A DNA stretch of 64,000 nt from CAWBRY01 sp963791295 (GTDB lineage Bacteria; Bacteroidota; Bacteroidia; Chitinophagales; Chitinophagaceae), in NCBI GenBank assembly GCA_963791295.1, contig CAWBRY010000004.1, forward strand, positions 434,001 to 498,000, in the 5' to 3' direction. Shown here in pieces: positions 16,107 through 25,859 of the stretch (within the stretch, counting starts at the first letter, position 1; the number at the start of each line of letters is the position of its first letter). The notes beneath the pieces were generated by a model. It saw nothing but the letters and a program-made list of their open reading frames with translations, searched no databases and was not told where the DNA came from. The position numbers and the translations under genes are program-made.

Positions 16107-18876
16107 CTATATGCTAAATGCCGTTTCAATAATTTCAGCCTGCTCCTGTAAGTGGACCTTATTGTAGCCCGTCGCCGTCGATGCACTGGGCTGACGACTG
16201 ATCACACCATAGTTGATGCTCTTCAGGTTCATTTGCAGAAATGAGGCAGCGCCCATATTCTGCGGTTCTTCCTGCACCCAAAACCAGGTGGCCTTGTTGT
16301 ATTTTTGATAGAGCGATTCCAGTTGATTCAAAGGAAGTGGATATAGTTGCTCCAGGCGAATGATGGCTACATCTTTTCGGCTGTCTTTGACTTGCCGTTC
16401 GGCCAGGTCAAAATAAATTTTACCGGAACAGAATAATACCTTTTTCACTTTTTCCGTGTCGGCAAAAGGATCTTCAATGACTTCCTTAAAGCCACCTTCA
16501 GTAAATTCTTCCATCTTCGAATAAGAGCCCGGATGGCGAAGATTGGCCTTCGGCGTAAATTCAATCAATGGCTTACGGAATGGCCAGGCGAGCTGGCGAC
16601 GAAACGCATGAAAGAGATTAGCCGCCGTCGTTATATTGGTGACCACCATATTTAATTCCGCACACATTTGCAAAAATCGCTCCATCCTAGCGCTGCTGTG
16701 TTCCGGTCCCTGTCCTTCATAGCCATGAGGCAATAGCATGGTAACTCCGTTCATGCGCGTCCATTTTTGTTCCCCGGCTGCTATAAATTGATCGATCATT
16801 GATTGAGCGACATTTGCGAAGTCACCAAATTGTGCTTCCCATAAAACCAGTGCATTCGGACTGGCCAAAGCATATCCATATTCAAACCCAAGCACTCCAT
16901 ATTCACTCAGCAATGAATTAAAGATCCTGAATGTTCCTGTTGCATCCGGAATCTCGCTCAACCGGTTATATGGCTTATCAGTGACCTCGTCCCTCAGCAC
17001 TGCATGCCGGTGTGAGAAGGTGCCTCTTTCCACATCCTGTCCGCTCATGCGGACGTCTTTGCCATCCAGTAGCAAACTTCCATAAGCCAGGAGTTCGGCA
17101 GTGGCCCAGTCCACTTTCTTTTCAGCCTCAAACATTTTTACTTTATCCTGCAATATCTTTTCAACTTTCCGCAATGGTTTAAAATCTGCGGGCCATTTCA
17201 TCAACGCATCAAATATTTTCTTGAATTGATTCGGCGTGATAGCTGTCACGGGAGAGTGATCAAAATCGGCAGCAGTGGCCTTACGCAAGCTCTTCCATTG
17301 AAGTTCTGGTGGTTGATATTTATACGGTAGAGGATGTTGTTTTACTTCATCCAGCCGTTCCTGCAAGTCAGACCAGAATTTTTTCTCCATTTCTTTGGCC
17401 AGCTCCTTTGCATCTTCTTCTCCATTCTTCAGCAGATACTCAACATACACTTCGCGAGGATTGGGATGCTTATCAATTAATGCATATAGATGAGGCTGGG
17501 TAAATTTGGGATCATCGCCTTCATTATGGCCATGTCGACGGTAGCAGACCATGTCGATAAAAAAGTCAGCGTTGAATTCCTGGCGGTAACGGGTGGCGAT
17601 CTCCACGCACTTAACGACTGCTTCGGGATCATCACCATTAACATGGAGGACTGGCGCCTGTATCGCACCAGCCAGTGAAGTGCAGTAGTCCGAGCTGCGG
17701 GCATCATCAAAATCAGTAGTAAATCCGATCTGATTATTGATCACAAAGTGAATGGTGCCGCCAGTATTAAAACCTTTCAATCCGCTCATTTGTATGACCT
17801 CATAAACAATGCCCTGCCCCGCTATCGAAGCGTCGCCATGGATGAGTATGGGAAGTATCTTATCATAATCACTTTCGTACAGCACATCAGCTTTCGCGCG
17901 AGCAAATCCGATCACTACTGGATCCACGGCTTCCAAATGCGAAGGGTTGGCCATCAATTTAAGGTGAATGGTTTTATTATCGGGTGTTTGCAGTTCACTT
18001 CCATAGCCCATATGATATTTCACATCTCCGCTACCCATCGTTTGATCCATTTTTCCGGTTCCTTCAAATTCACTGAATATCTGTTCGTAGGTCTTGCCCA
18101 TGATATTGGCCAATATATTTAACCGGCCCCGATGAGCCATGCCAATGACCACTTCCTGCACTCCATGGTTGGCAGCCAATGTTGATGATTGCATCAAGAG
18201 CGGCGATCGTAGTCTCGCCCCCTTCTAATGAAAATCTTTTTTGTCCAACGTATTTGGTATGAAGGAATTTTTCGAACATGACACCCTGGTTCAATTTTTC
18301 CAGTATCCTTTTCTTTTTTTCGAGCGGCAATGGTTGGAGAATACTATTCTCTACTTCATTTGTGAGCCATTCGATTTGTTTTTGATCACTGATGTATTTG
18401 AATTCAATACCAATATGTGAAGCATAGCATTTGGTGAGATGATCGAAGATATTTCTGAGTGTGGTTGTGCCCAGGCCTATCAGGTTACCCGCCTGAAATT
18501 CTTTGTCGAGATCTTCTTCTGAAAAGCCATAAAAGCCGAGCTCAATATTGGCGCCCCGGTCTTTTCGCTTGCGAATCGGATTTGTCGTGGCTAACAGGTG
18601 TCCCTTATTGCGGTAACCAAGGATCATCCGGTAAGCCATAATTTCTCTCATCCAGTCGATACCGGTGGCGGCTGCTGCCGATGGCCGGGCAGGCAGTTGA
18701 CCCGCGACAGCTCCTGCGCCATTACTCCCATTGCTGGTATTGGTAATCGCAAAATCAAATCCTTCAAAGAATTTTTTCATTTCCGGATCCACGCTATTGG
18801 GATCATTTACATAGTCCTTGTAGAGATTTTCGATAAAGGCTGGTGAAGAATTAGTGATATACGAGAAGTCCTTCAT
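16107..18876 (-). pseudogene. sucA: 2-oxoglutarate dehydrogenase E1 component, one frameshift
   Basis: E1 is the thiamine-diphosphate enzyme that decarboxylates 2-oxoglutarate in the TCA cycle. The N-terminus (MKDFSYITNSSPAFIENLYKD) and the RFSLEGGETTIAALDAI block are in one frame. The remainder, from ANHGVQEVVIGMAHRGRLN through the ThDP-binding region (HGDASIAGQGIVYEV) to the C-terminus, is in another. One extra base at about 18174 (GGC-T-GCC on the coding strand) explains the break; the joined protein is about 922 residues, normal for OdhA. sucB follows 20 nt downstream in the usual order. No dihydrolipoamide dehydrogenase gene is adjacent. Confidence 0.92.
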
Positions 18877-18992
18877 ACAAAGGAAGTTTGGAATTGGAGA
18901 GATTTATGGGTCAAATATCGTTTAAAAAATGAAAACCCATGGTTCATTTTGAACGCGTTAGGAGCCAAAGCCAGCAAGTAAATACTTGAAAA

Positions 18993-19024
18993 TTTGGTGG
19001 TTAGGGTGTGCCGGCCTACCTTTG
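18993..19024 (+). promoter_or_regulatory. rpsT promoter
   Basis: TTTG at 18993-18996, a spacer of exactly 20 nt and TACCTTTG at 19017-19024 form a full match to the Bacteroidota housekeeping promoter. The rpsT ATG is 23 nt after the -7 box. Confidence 0.85.
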
Positions 19025-19047
19025 CCCTCCTTAAAAAGCAACAGAAA

Positions 19048-19299
19048 ATGGCGAATCACAAAGCAACTCAGAAGGATGTCCGCCAGGCATCCACACGTCG
19101 TGAAAGAAATAAATATTATGGGAAGACAACGCGAAATGCCATTCGTGATCTCAAGGCTACTACGGGAAAGGAATACTCAGATAAGATGCCGGTGGTCGCG
19201 AGCATGATTGATAAACTGGCCAAGAGAGGCGTAATTCATAAGAACAAGGCGGCGAATTTGAAGAGCAAGCTGGCAAGAAAATCAAGCGCAACAAAGTAG
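19048..19299 (+). CDS. rpsT: 30S ribosomal protein S20
   Basis: An 83-residue basic protein, MANHKATQKDVRQASTRRER at the start and rich in Lys, Arg and Ala throughout, with the helical bundle typical of S20. It binds 16S rRNA early in 30S assembly. The ATG at 19048 is chosen because it gives the conserved MANHK start; the reading that begins at 18994 would overlap the promoter. The gene is monocistronic, with its own promoter and intrinsic terminator. Confidence 0.95.
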   Translation: MANHKATQKDVRQASTRRERNKYYGKTTRNAIRDLKATTGKEYSDKMPVVASMIDKLAKRGVIHKNKAANLKSKLARKSSATK

Positions 19300-19323
19300 T
19301 TCTTTTTGTAAAAAATAGTCAAG

Positions 19324-19348
19324 GCATCTCCAAGGGAGATGCTTTTTG
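19324..19348 (+). terminator. intrinsic terminator of rpsT
   Basis: An 8-bp stem GCATCTCC (19324-19331) / GGAGATGC (19335-19342) with a 3-nt loop, followed by TTTTTG. It lies 24 nt after the rpsT stop. Confidence 0.9.
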
Positions 19349-19434
19349 TTTTGTAGCCGTCCGATGCAAGTCTGAGAACTTTTATCTCTCCATTCCGCCT
19401 TGCATTTTCTTACATTTAGGAATCAATACCACCA

Positions 19435-22400
19435 ATGATCTCTAAGGCAGGTCATATCCTATTACGGTTCCTGATCATTTTGATCGCCAACGATTCAAGG
19501 TCCCAATCATTTAATCCCAGGTATAATTTTAAGCATCTGAACGTCCAAAATGGATTGACCCAAAATAATGTCTATCATTTTTTACAGGATAGCCGGGGAT
19601 ATGTCTGGATTGGGACGCACAATGGTCTTTCACTATTCGACGGCACGCGGATCACGCGGTTCTTACATGATGAGCAGGATAGCACGTCCATCTCCAGGAA
19701 TTTTATTTCCAGCATTCGGGAGGATTCGGCACAACAGGTTTGGATAGGAAATGAGAATGGTATTGAAAGGTATAACCGGGCAGATAATTCATTTACACAT
19801 TTTGGAGTGGACAGGTCTGATGGTTCGATAGATTATACATATTGCGTTGTGCTGGGTTTCATTTCTGCCAACGAACTGTGGTTCCTGGAGACGAAAACGA
19901 GAGCGCTGAGAGAATTAAACATTAAAACCAAAAAAACGTCCTTTATATCGCGCCTCGATGCGAATCATGCGTCATTATATAAAGGATCTGACCAAACCAT
20001 TCACATCTGGTCTGCCTATGATAAAGGAACGATACACCAGGTGTATAAAAATAAAAAGCTGATCGGGAATCAGACTTATTTTTCAGCCAAAAATGGGCTG
20101 CCTAACCTGCCAGTCCTGGATGTGAACCATGTCTTGCAACAGAATGATAGCACTGCCTGGCTCTCCACAAACGCGGGACTAGTGAAGTTGAATCCTATCA
20201 CGAATCAATATCAATTGTTTGACCGGTGGCAAAATGAAATTGTTAAGGAATTGAGGTATGCTGCCTTTTCCCCAAGCGGACAACTATGGGTGGGAACTGG
20301 TGCAAAGGGTATTTACACGTTTGACATTAAAACGAATCAGTTCATATCTAATTTCCAAAATGATAAGCTTGATCCTTTTAGTATATGCAGCGATAATATT
20401 GTTTCCCTATACTTCGACAGGATGGGAAGCATCTGGTGTGGAAGTTATGGAAGTGGTAGTAGCTACGCGAGTACAGAAAATATTTTATTCACCCATCATT
20501 TCTCGAGGACGGAAGCTCAAGCCTGGAATAGCAGCAACAGCATACAATGGCTAGGTGGCGACGGCAAAGGCAACCTATGGTGCATGATCTCAGATAACGC
20601 AGGGTTTTGGATCCTTGACGAGCAACTAAAAATCAGGATGCATAAAGACCCTATCCTGGAAAATGGCACCCATTTCAATGGCTATCTAAAAAAAGTTCTC
20701 TTTGACAAGGCGGGCAATGTGTGGTGTGCCACCAATACTGGATTGTACAAGTATACTGTGTCTTCCAATACGATGCATGCCATCAAATATGAGTTGATCA
20801 ACGAAGATGTACAAGGCAGTATTTGGATAAGAGATATTATTTCTCTCCAGGATACTTCCATCATTTTTTCAACTTTTGGAGGACTTTATCACGTTGTCAA
20901 TGAATCGGGTAAGTTTATCGTTAAACCCATTCATTTCCTGAAACCCGGGGCATATATCGGCTTTGGCTCCCTCTTCCAGGACAAAAACAAGCGGGTTTAT
21001 ATAAAGAGCAGTGACTCCCTATATATTCTTCAACCCAACAAGGAGGCGAATAAATTCGACCTGATCAAGTCCATTCGGTTCATGCCGGACATTAATCACT
21101 TTTTCAACGGTGATTCTGTCATTTACCTGGCAACCAACAGTGGCCTCTATCATATCAACTCGCATGATTTTCAAATCCAGAAGGAATCCTTTAATAATAA
21201 ACTCCCTTTCCACAATGTGACCGGTGTATTCAAAAAAGAGAATAAGTATTGGCTATTCGGTGACAAGGGACTGTATTCTTTCGACGAAAAATCCAATCAT
21301 GGAAGAACCTATACTGTTGAAGATGGCTTGCCTGCCAATGAATTCATTGCCTCCACCCTTGTCCTGGGTACAGACCACCGATTTATAGCTGGAACTCCTA
21401 ACGGCATTGTATCCTTCTCCCCCGACCAGCCATGGGATTTTAGCCATCCGCCACTACCTCAAATTGCCAGCATCTATATCAATGATGTGCTTCATACTTC
21501 GGCGCCCGTTTCCAATGAGACTCAGAAGGTCGATCTAACCTTTAGAAATAATACTTTTTCCTTTGATTTTTCAACCATTGCATTTCAACATCCGGCGGAC
21601 TGCAGTTTTGAATATAAATTAGATGGATATGATGAAACCTGGATCAGGAGTGATGCGGGACGGTATACCCGTTACAGCAGGATCCCTCCCGGAAACTATG
21701 TTTTTAATCTGCGCGTCGTCGATCCATCCGGAGGGGTCAGTTCCTTTATCAAGACTATGGACATACATGTATCCAGGGCGTTCTGGCAAACCCTTTTCTT
21801 TAAGATTATTGTTGCGGCGGTCATCATATTGTTTGGCTGGCTAATCGCAAGATGGTATTTCAGGAATAAGATTCAAAGGCAAAAAATGGAATATGAAAAA
21901 CAGCAGCTCATCGAAAAGGAAAGGACGCGGATCGCTACGGATATGCACGATGATCTGGGCGCCGGCCTATCGAGAATAAAATATTTGAGCCAGTCTATTC
22001 TAAATAAGAACATAGAGGATGATTTAGTAAAGTCAGAGTTGGAAAGGATCACCTTCTTCTCCGATGAAATGTCGGAGAAAATGGGAGAGATAGTTTGGGC
22101 GCTCAATGAAAAGAATGATACGTTGGCGGATCTTATCGCTTATACACGATCCTATGCGGTTGAATACCTCGCCAACCATGATATAAAATGCGAAGCAGAT
22201 ACGCCCATGCATTTGCCGGATACGTTTATTACAGGTGAGATGCGTCGCAATATTTTCTTATCCGTAAAAGAATGTCTTCACAACATAGTAAAGCACGCGA
22301 ATGCCAGGTGCGTACGTTTCTCCGTGCATTTAGGGAAAACGATACAGATCCTGATCCATGATGATGGCAAAGGGTTCGACTGGAATCATCGCCGGGCATT

Positions 22401-22512
22401 TAGCAATGGCCTTGAAAATATTAATCGCCGGATGGAAGAGATACGTGGAGAAGCCAAATTTGAAAATGAAAGCGGAACCAGGGTATCCCTGACGATCCCA
22501 TTTATTCTATAA
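19435..22512 (+). CDS. sensor histidine kinase with propeller and Y_Y_Y sensory region (LytS/NarX-type HisKA_3)
   Basis: A 1025-residue membrane kinase. A signal peptide is followed by a large extracytoplasmic seven-bladed propeller of two-component-regulator repeats (for example NVYHFLQDSRGYVWIGTHNG), a Y_Y_Y domain (about 690-770, FEYKLDGYDETW), one transmembrane helix (FFKIIVAAVIILFGWLIA), then a HisKA_3 dimerisation domain with the phospho-acceptor His in IATDMHDDLGAGLSRIK and a HATPase domain (KECLHNIVKHANA, IHDDGKGFDW). It lacks the AraC and receiver domains of true hybrid systems and is paired with the response regulator 48 nt downstream. The ligand is unknown; relatives often sense sugars or cell-surface signals. 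Confidence 0.92.
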   Translation: MISKAGHILLRFLIILIANDSRSQSFNPRYNFKHLNVQNGLTQNNVYHFLQDSRGYVWIGTHNGLSLFDGTRITRFLHDEQDSTSISRNFISSIREDSAQQVWIGNENGIERYNRADNSFTHFGVDRSDGSIDYTYCVVLGFISANELWFLETKTRALRELNIKTKKTSFISRLDANHASLYKGSDQTIHIWSAYDKGTIHQVYKNKKLIGNQTYFSAKNGLPNLPVLDVNHVLQQNDSTAWLSTNAGLVKLNPITNQYQLFDRWQNEIVKELRYAAFSPSGQLWVGTGAKGIYTFDIKTNQFISNFQNDKLDPFSICSDNIVSLYFDRMGSIWCGSYGSGSSYASTENILFTHHFSRTEAQAWNSSNSIQWLGGDGKGNLWCMISDNAGFWILDEQLKIRMHKDPILENGTHFNGYLKKVLFDKAGNVWCATNTGLYKYTVSSNTMHAIKYELINEDVQGSIWIRDIISLQDTSIIFSTFGGLYHVVNESGKFIVKPIHFLKPGAYIGFGSLFQDKNKRVYIKSSDSLYILQPNKEANKFDLIKSIRFMPDINHFFNGDSVIYLATNSGLYHINSHDFQIQKESFNNKLPFHNVTGVFKKENKYWLFGDKGLYSFDEKSNHGRTYTVEDGLPANEFIASTLVLGTDHRFIAGTPNGIVSFSPDQPWDFSHPPLPQIASIYINDVLHTSAPVSNETQKVDLTFRNNTFSFDFSTIAFQHPADCSFEYKLDGYDETWIRSDAGRYTRYSRIPPGNYVFNLRVVDPSGGVSSFIKTMDIHVSRAFWQTLFFKIIVAAVIILFGWLIARWYFRNKIQRQKMEYEKQQLIEKERTRIATDMHDDLGAGLSRIKYLSQSILNKNIEDDLVKSELERITFFSDEMSEKMGEIVWALNEKNDTLADLIAYTRSYAVEYLANHDIKCEADTPMHLPDTFITGEMRRNIFLSVKECLHNIVKHANARCVRFSVHLGKTIQILIHDDGKGFDWNHRRAFSNGLENINRRMEEIRGEAKFENESGTRVSLTIPFIL

Positions 22513-22560
22513 CATTCGTCCTATTGTTTAATGTAAGCGCTACCATTAATTTTATTCCTC

Positions 22561-23187
22561 ATGCCTATCAGAGTTTCCATAGTTGAAGACCTTACGGAAA
22601 TAAGGGATGGCCTGGTTGATTTGATAAGATCGGACAAAGAACTTCTGATGGTTGGCTGTTTTGAAGATGCGGAATCAGCGGTCAACCACCTACCGGAGTT
22701 ACAAGCGGACATCGTGATCATGGATATAAACCTGCCTGGTATCAGCGGCATTGATTGCATCAAGAATGTAAAGGAGAAATGCCCGGTTACCCAGTTTATG
22801 ATGTTTACCGTTTATGAAAACGATGACAAGGTGTTGCAGGCCATGCAAGCAGGCGCTACGGGTTATCTTCTTAAAAGGACGAAGCCGCAGCAAATCCTCG
22901 ATGGTATTAAGGAATTAAACCAGGGAGGTTCTCCAATGAGCAGCAATATTGCCCGTAAACTGCTAAATATATTTCTCCACGAAAGAAAAATAACGAAAAA
23001 AGAAGTTCTTTCCGATCGTGAAAATGAGGTGTTGCAACTACTGGCCGACGGGTTGTTATATAAAGAAATTGCCGACAAGCTTCGCATAGGACATGGAACA
23101 GTGCGCCAGCACTTACACAATATCTACGAGAAATTGCACGTACATAATCGCACCGAGGCTGTAAACAAATACTTTGACCGGAGCTGA
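22561..23187 (+). CDS. NarL/LuxR-family response regulator
   Basis: A 208-residue regulator with an N-terminal receiver domain, phospho-acceptor Asp in DIVIMDINLPGISGI, and a C-terminal LuxR-type HTH (LSDRENEVLQLLADGLLYKE, then IADKLRIGHGTVRQHLHNIY). It is the evident partner of the upstream kinase. Target genes are not visible, but the OmpA-family gene 125 nt downstream on the same strand is a candidate. Confidence 0.93.
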   Translation: MPIRVSIVEDLTEIRDGLVDLIRSDKELLMVGCFEDAESAVNHLPELQADIVIMDINLPGISGIDCIKNVKEKCPVTQFMMFTVYENDDKVLQAMQAGATGYLLKRTKPQQILDGIKELNQGGSPMSSNIARKLLNIFLHERKITKKEVLSDRENEVLQLLADGLLYKEIADKLRIGHGTVRQHLHNIYEKLHVHNRTEAVNKYFDRS

Positions 23188-23312
23188 TCAGTTTCATATG
23201 ACGTTTGTTATAGTCAATACTGATGTTTTCCCTATTGTCTCCTCGTAAGCGCACATCTACCTTTATTCGTGCAAAGTAGCTTCTAGGTCTGTTTACAACA
23301 AAAACTTCCTGT

Positions 23313-24530
23313 ATGAAAAAATTACTTTTGGTAGTCATCTTGCTAGCTACCATTTCTATTGCGAAGGCCCAACTCCTCAAGAAAATAAAGAATAAGGTTG
23401 AACAGAAGGTCAATAAACCAGCAGATCCTCCGAGTGAAAAAAAGAATGAAACAACAACCACTAGTAGTGAAGTCCCAAAAACCGATACTGTTAAAAAAGA
23501 AAATGTCAACACCCCTCCGAGTTCTCTGAAGACCTACAGCAAATATGATTTTGTGCCAGGAGAAAAAATCGTTGTATTTGAAGATTTCAGTCAGGATGCG
23601 GTGGGTGATTTTCCAGATAAATGGAATACAAATGCCTCCGGCGAAACAGTAACAGTGGATGGAGTGCCCGGACATTGGTTCATGCTAACCAAACCTGGCT
23701 ATTTCATACCGGAATTTATTGACTCGTTTCCTGAAAATTTCACGCTTGAGTACGATTTGCTCATAGACCAACCGGTGCACTCCTGGGGAATATCGACTGC
23801 CATCATGGAATTTAGTAAGGGCTCTAATCCGGAAACCTGGCGTTCAGTTGACAATTCTTATGCATTTAACCTGCTACCAGGAGCAGGCGGCCGCGGTTCA
23901 TGTGATTATAACCGCAGAAAAATGGGAGTGGGTGAAGGGGCAAGTATTGAGATTTCACATTTTTCTGATATAACCAAACCGGTGCATGTTGCGATATGGC
24001 GGCAAAAAGAAAGGGTACGTCTTTACTTAAACCAGGAAAAAGCATTTGATGTGCCAAGGGCAATCGCACCCGAAGCAAAACTTAATACCCTTCTTTTTTG
24101 GATTCAGTTGACAGACAAATGGCATTTTTTGATCAGCAACCTCCGCTTGGGTGTTGGCGCACCCGACCTTCGTAATAAATTCTTAAAGGAAAACAAGTGG
24201 GTGACCCATGGAATCCTGTTTGATGTAAACAGCGACAAGATCAAACCGGAATCTTATGGATCTTTGAAAGAAATGGCTGACCTGTTAAAGGAATATGCTG
24301 ATCTGAAAGTAAAAATAGTCGGTCATACCGATGCTGATGGCAATGATGCCAATAATCTGGATCTTTCCAAGCGCAGGGCGGCTGCAGTAAAAGAAGCATT
24401 AGCCAGGGAATTTGCCATTGATCAAACCAGGATAGAAACGGATGGAAAAGGTGAAACCGAACCGATTGATAAGAATACTACCTCTGCGGGAAAAGCAAAT
24501 AATAGAAGGGTGGAGTTCATTAAGCTATAG
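23313..24530 (+). CDS. OmpA-family outer-membrane protein
   Basis: A 405-residue exported protein: signal peptide (about 1-20, ending AKAQ), a Lys/Pro/Thr-rich linker, a central beta-rich domain resembling concanavalin-like modules (YDLLIDQPVHSWGISTAI), and a C-terminal OmpA peptidoglycan-binding domain (ILFDVNSDKIKPESYGSLKE, then IVGHTDADGNDANNLDLSKRR and NNRRVEFIKL). It probably links the outer membrane to the cell wall. The role of the central part is unknown. Confidence 0.85.
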   Translation: MKKLLLVVILLATISIAKAQLLKKIKNKVEQKVNKPADPPSEKKNETTTTSSEVPKTDTVKKENVNTPPSSLKTYSKYDFVPGEKIVVFEDFSQDAVGDFPDKWNTNASGETVTVDGVPGHWFMLTKPGYFIPEFIDSFPENFTLEYDLLIDQPVHSWGISTAIMEFSKGSNPETWRSVDNSYAFNLLPGAGGRGSCDYNRRKMGVGEGASIEISHFSDITKPVHVAIWRQKERVRLYLNQEKAFDVPRAIAPEAKLNTLLFWIQLTDKWHFLISNLRLGVGAPDLRNKFLKENKWVTHGILFDVNSDKIKPESYGSLKEMADLLKEYADLKVKIVGHTDADGNDANNLDLSKRRAAAVKEALAREFAIDQTRIETDGKGETEPIDKNTTSAGKANNRRVEFIKL

Positions 24531-24620
24531 CTGTGAAAACGAGGCTACTTACGTGTTTCCCCTTCTCCTTTAATGTCTTATGGGGCCTGTCTGAGTAAAG
24601 ATTCTTACCTTCGGCCATTC

Positions 24621-25856
24621 ATGACGCGTAAGGAGAGGATCATACTATTTCTGCTGGCATCACTCAATTTTACTCATATTCTCGATTTCATTATCATGAT
24701 GCCATTGAGTAATTACCTGATGCCTTATTTCCAGATTTCTGCCTCCCGATTTAGCGTTCTCGTCGCCTCCTATTCTATCAGTGCTTTCTTTTCAGGGTTG
24801 TTAGTCGCCATGTTTGTAGACCTTTTTGATAGAAAAAAGGCAGTCTTGTTCGCCTACTTAGGATTTCTGATCGGCACTATCGCTTGTGGGTTCGCTCCCA
24901 CTTACGAATTACTACTAGCATCGAGAATATTGGCTGGCATATTCGGAGGAATCATTGGTGCCCAGGTATTATCCATTGTTGCTGATCTCTTTAATTATGA
25001 AAGAAGGGGCAGGGCGATGGGTGTTGTCATGAGTGCCTTTGCTGCAGCTTCTATAATTGGAGTGCCCATATCACTATATCTGACCAACCTATTTAAATTC
25101 AATTGGCATATTCCATTCCTGGTGATTGGAGGCTTCGGAATTTTGCTCGTCCCTTTTATCATCAAGTATATTCCCCGAATGGTGGATCATATTCGAGACT
25201 TGCAAAATCGGGTGCCTCCTATCAAGACATTGAAAATGGCGATTCAAATTCCGGAACAACGCGCGGCACTACTGTTTTCAGGTCTGTTGATGATGGGACA
25301 TTTCCTGATCATTCCGTTTATCAACCCTTATATCGAATTCAACAAAGGCTTCTCGAAAGAATTGATTCCAATGATCTATCTCTTTGGTGGTGCTGCGTCG
25401 ATGATATCTGCAATTTTTATCGGACGGTTTGCTGATAAAATTGGTAAGCTTCCTGTTTTTTTATATTCAGTTTTCTTTTCAGCATGTATGGTGCTGATCA
25501 TTACCAAGCTTCCGAATATCCATTTTTCATTGGTCCTTGGTTTTTTTGCTGTTTGGTTCATGTTAGCCACGAGCAGAATCGTGACCGCACAGGCGATGAT
25601 CAGCGAAGTGGTGAAGCCAGAACAGCGAGGAAGCTTCATGAGCATCAATGGAAGTGTCCAGCAGCTCGGTTCCGGACTGGCATCTATTGCTGCCGGATTG
25701 ATTGTGGTGACGGAAAAATCGGGTAAACTGAATCGTTACAATTGGGTTGGCTATCTCAGTGTCGTTATTTTAATAGGCAGTTTATTTTTGGGCAAGTTGC
25801 TCTTCAGGGAAATAGACAGGAAGAATGATACAGCGGAAAGCGAGGTCCGAATGTAA
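24621..25856 (+). CDS. major facilitator superfamily transporter
   Basis: About 411 residues with 12 predicted hydrophobic segments and the loop motif DLFDRKKAVLFAYLGFLIG (MFS motif A variant) between TM2 and TM3; a second related loop, GRFADKIGKLPVF, lies in the C-terminal half. The arrangement matches the sugar/drug efflux (AraJ-like) branch. The ATG at 24621 (MTRKERIILFLLASLNF) is preferred; the earlier ATG at 24573 adds 16 unlikely residues. A TACCTTCG box lies 7 nt before this ATG, which would give a nearly leaderless transcript if it is a promoter. It ends 3 nt from the convergent M20 gene. The substrate is unknown. Confidence 0.85.
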   Translation: MTRKERIILFLLASLNFTHILDFIIMMPLSNYLMPYFQISASRFSVLVASYSISAFFSGLLVAMFVDLFDRKKAVLFAYLGFLIGTIACGFAPTYELLLASRILAGIFGGIIGAQVLSIVADLFNYERRGRAMGVVMSAFAAASIIGVPISLYLTNLFKFNWHIPFLVIGGFGILLVPFIIKYIPRMVDHIRDLQNRVPPIKTLKMAIQIPEQRAALLFSGLLMMGHFLIIPFINPYIEFNKGFSKELIPMIYLFGGAASMISAIFIGRFADKIGKLPVFLYSVFFSACMVLIITKLPNIHFSLVLGFFAVWFMLATSRIVTAQAMISEVVKPEQRGSFMSINGSVQQLGSGLASIAAGLIVVTEKSGKLNRYNWVGYLSVVILIGSLFLGKLLFREIDRKNDTAESEVRM

Positions 25857-25859
25857 TAT

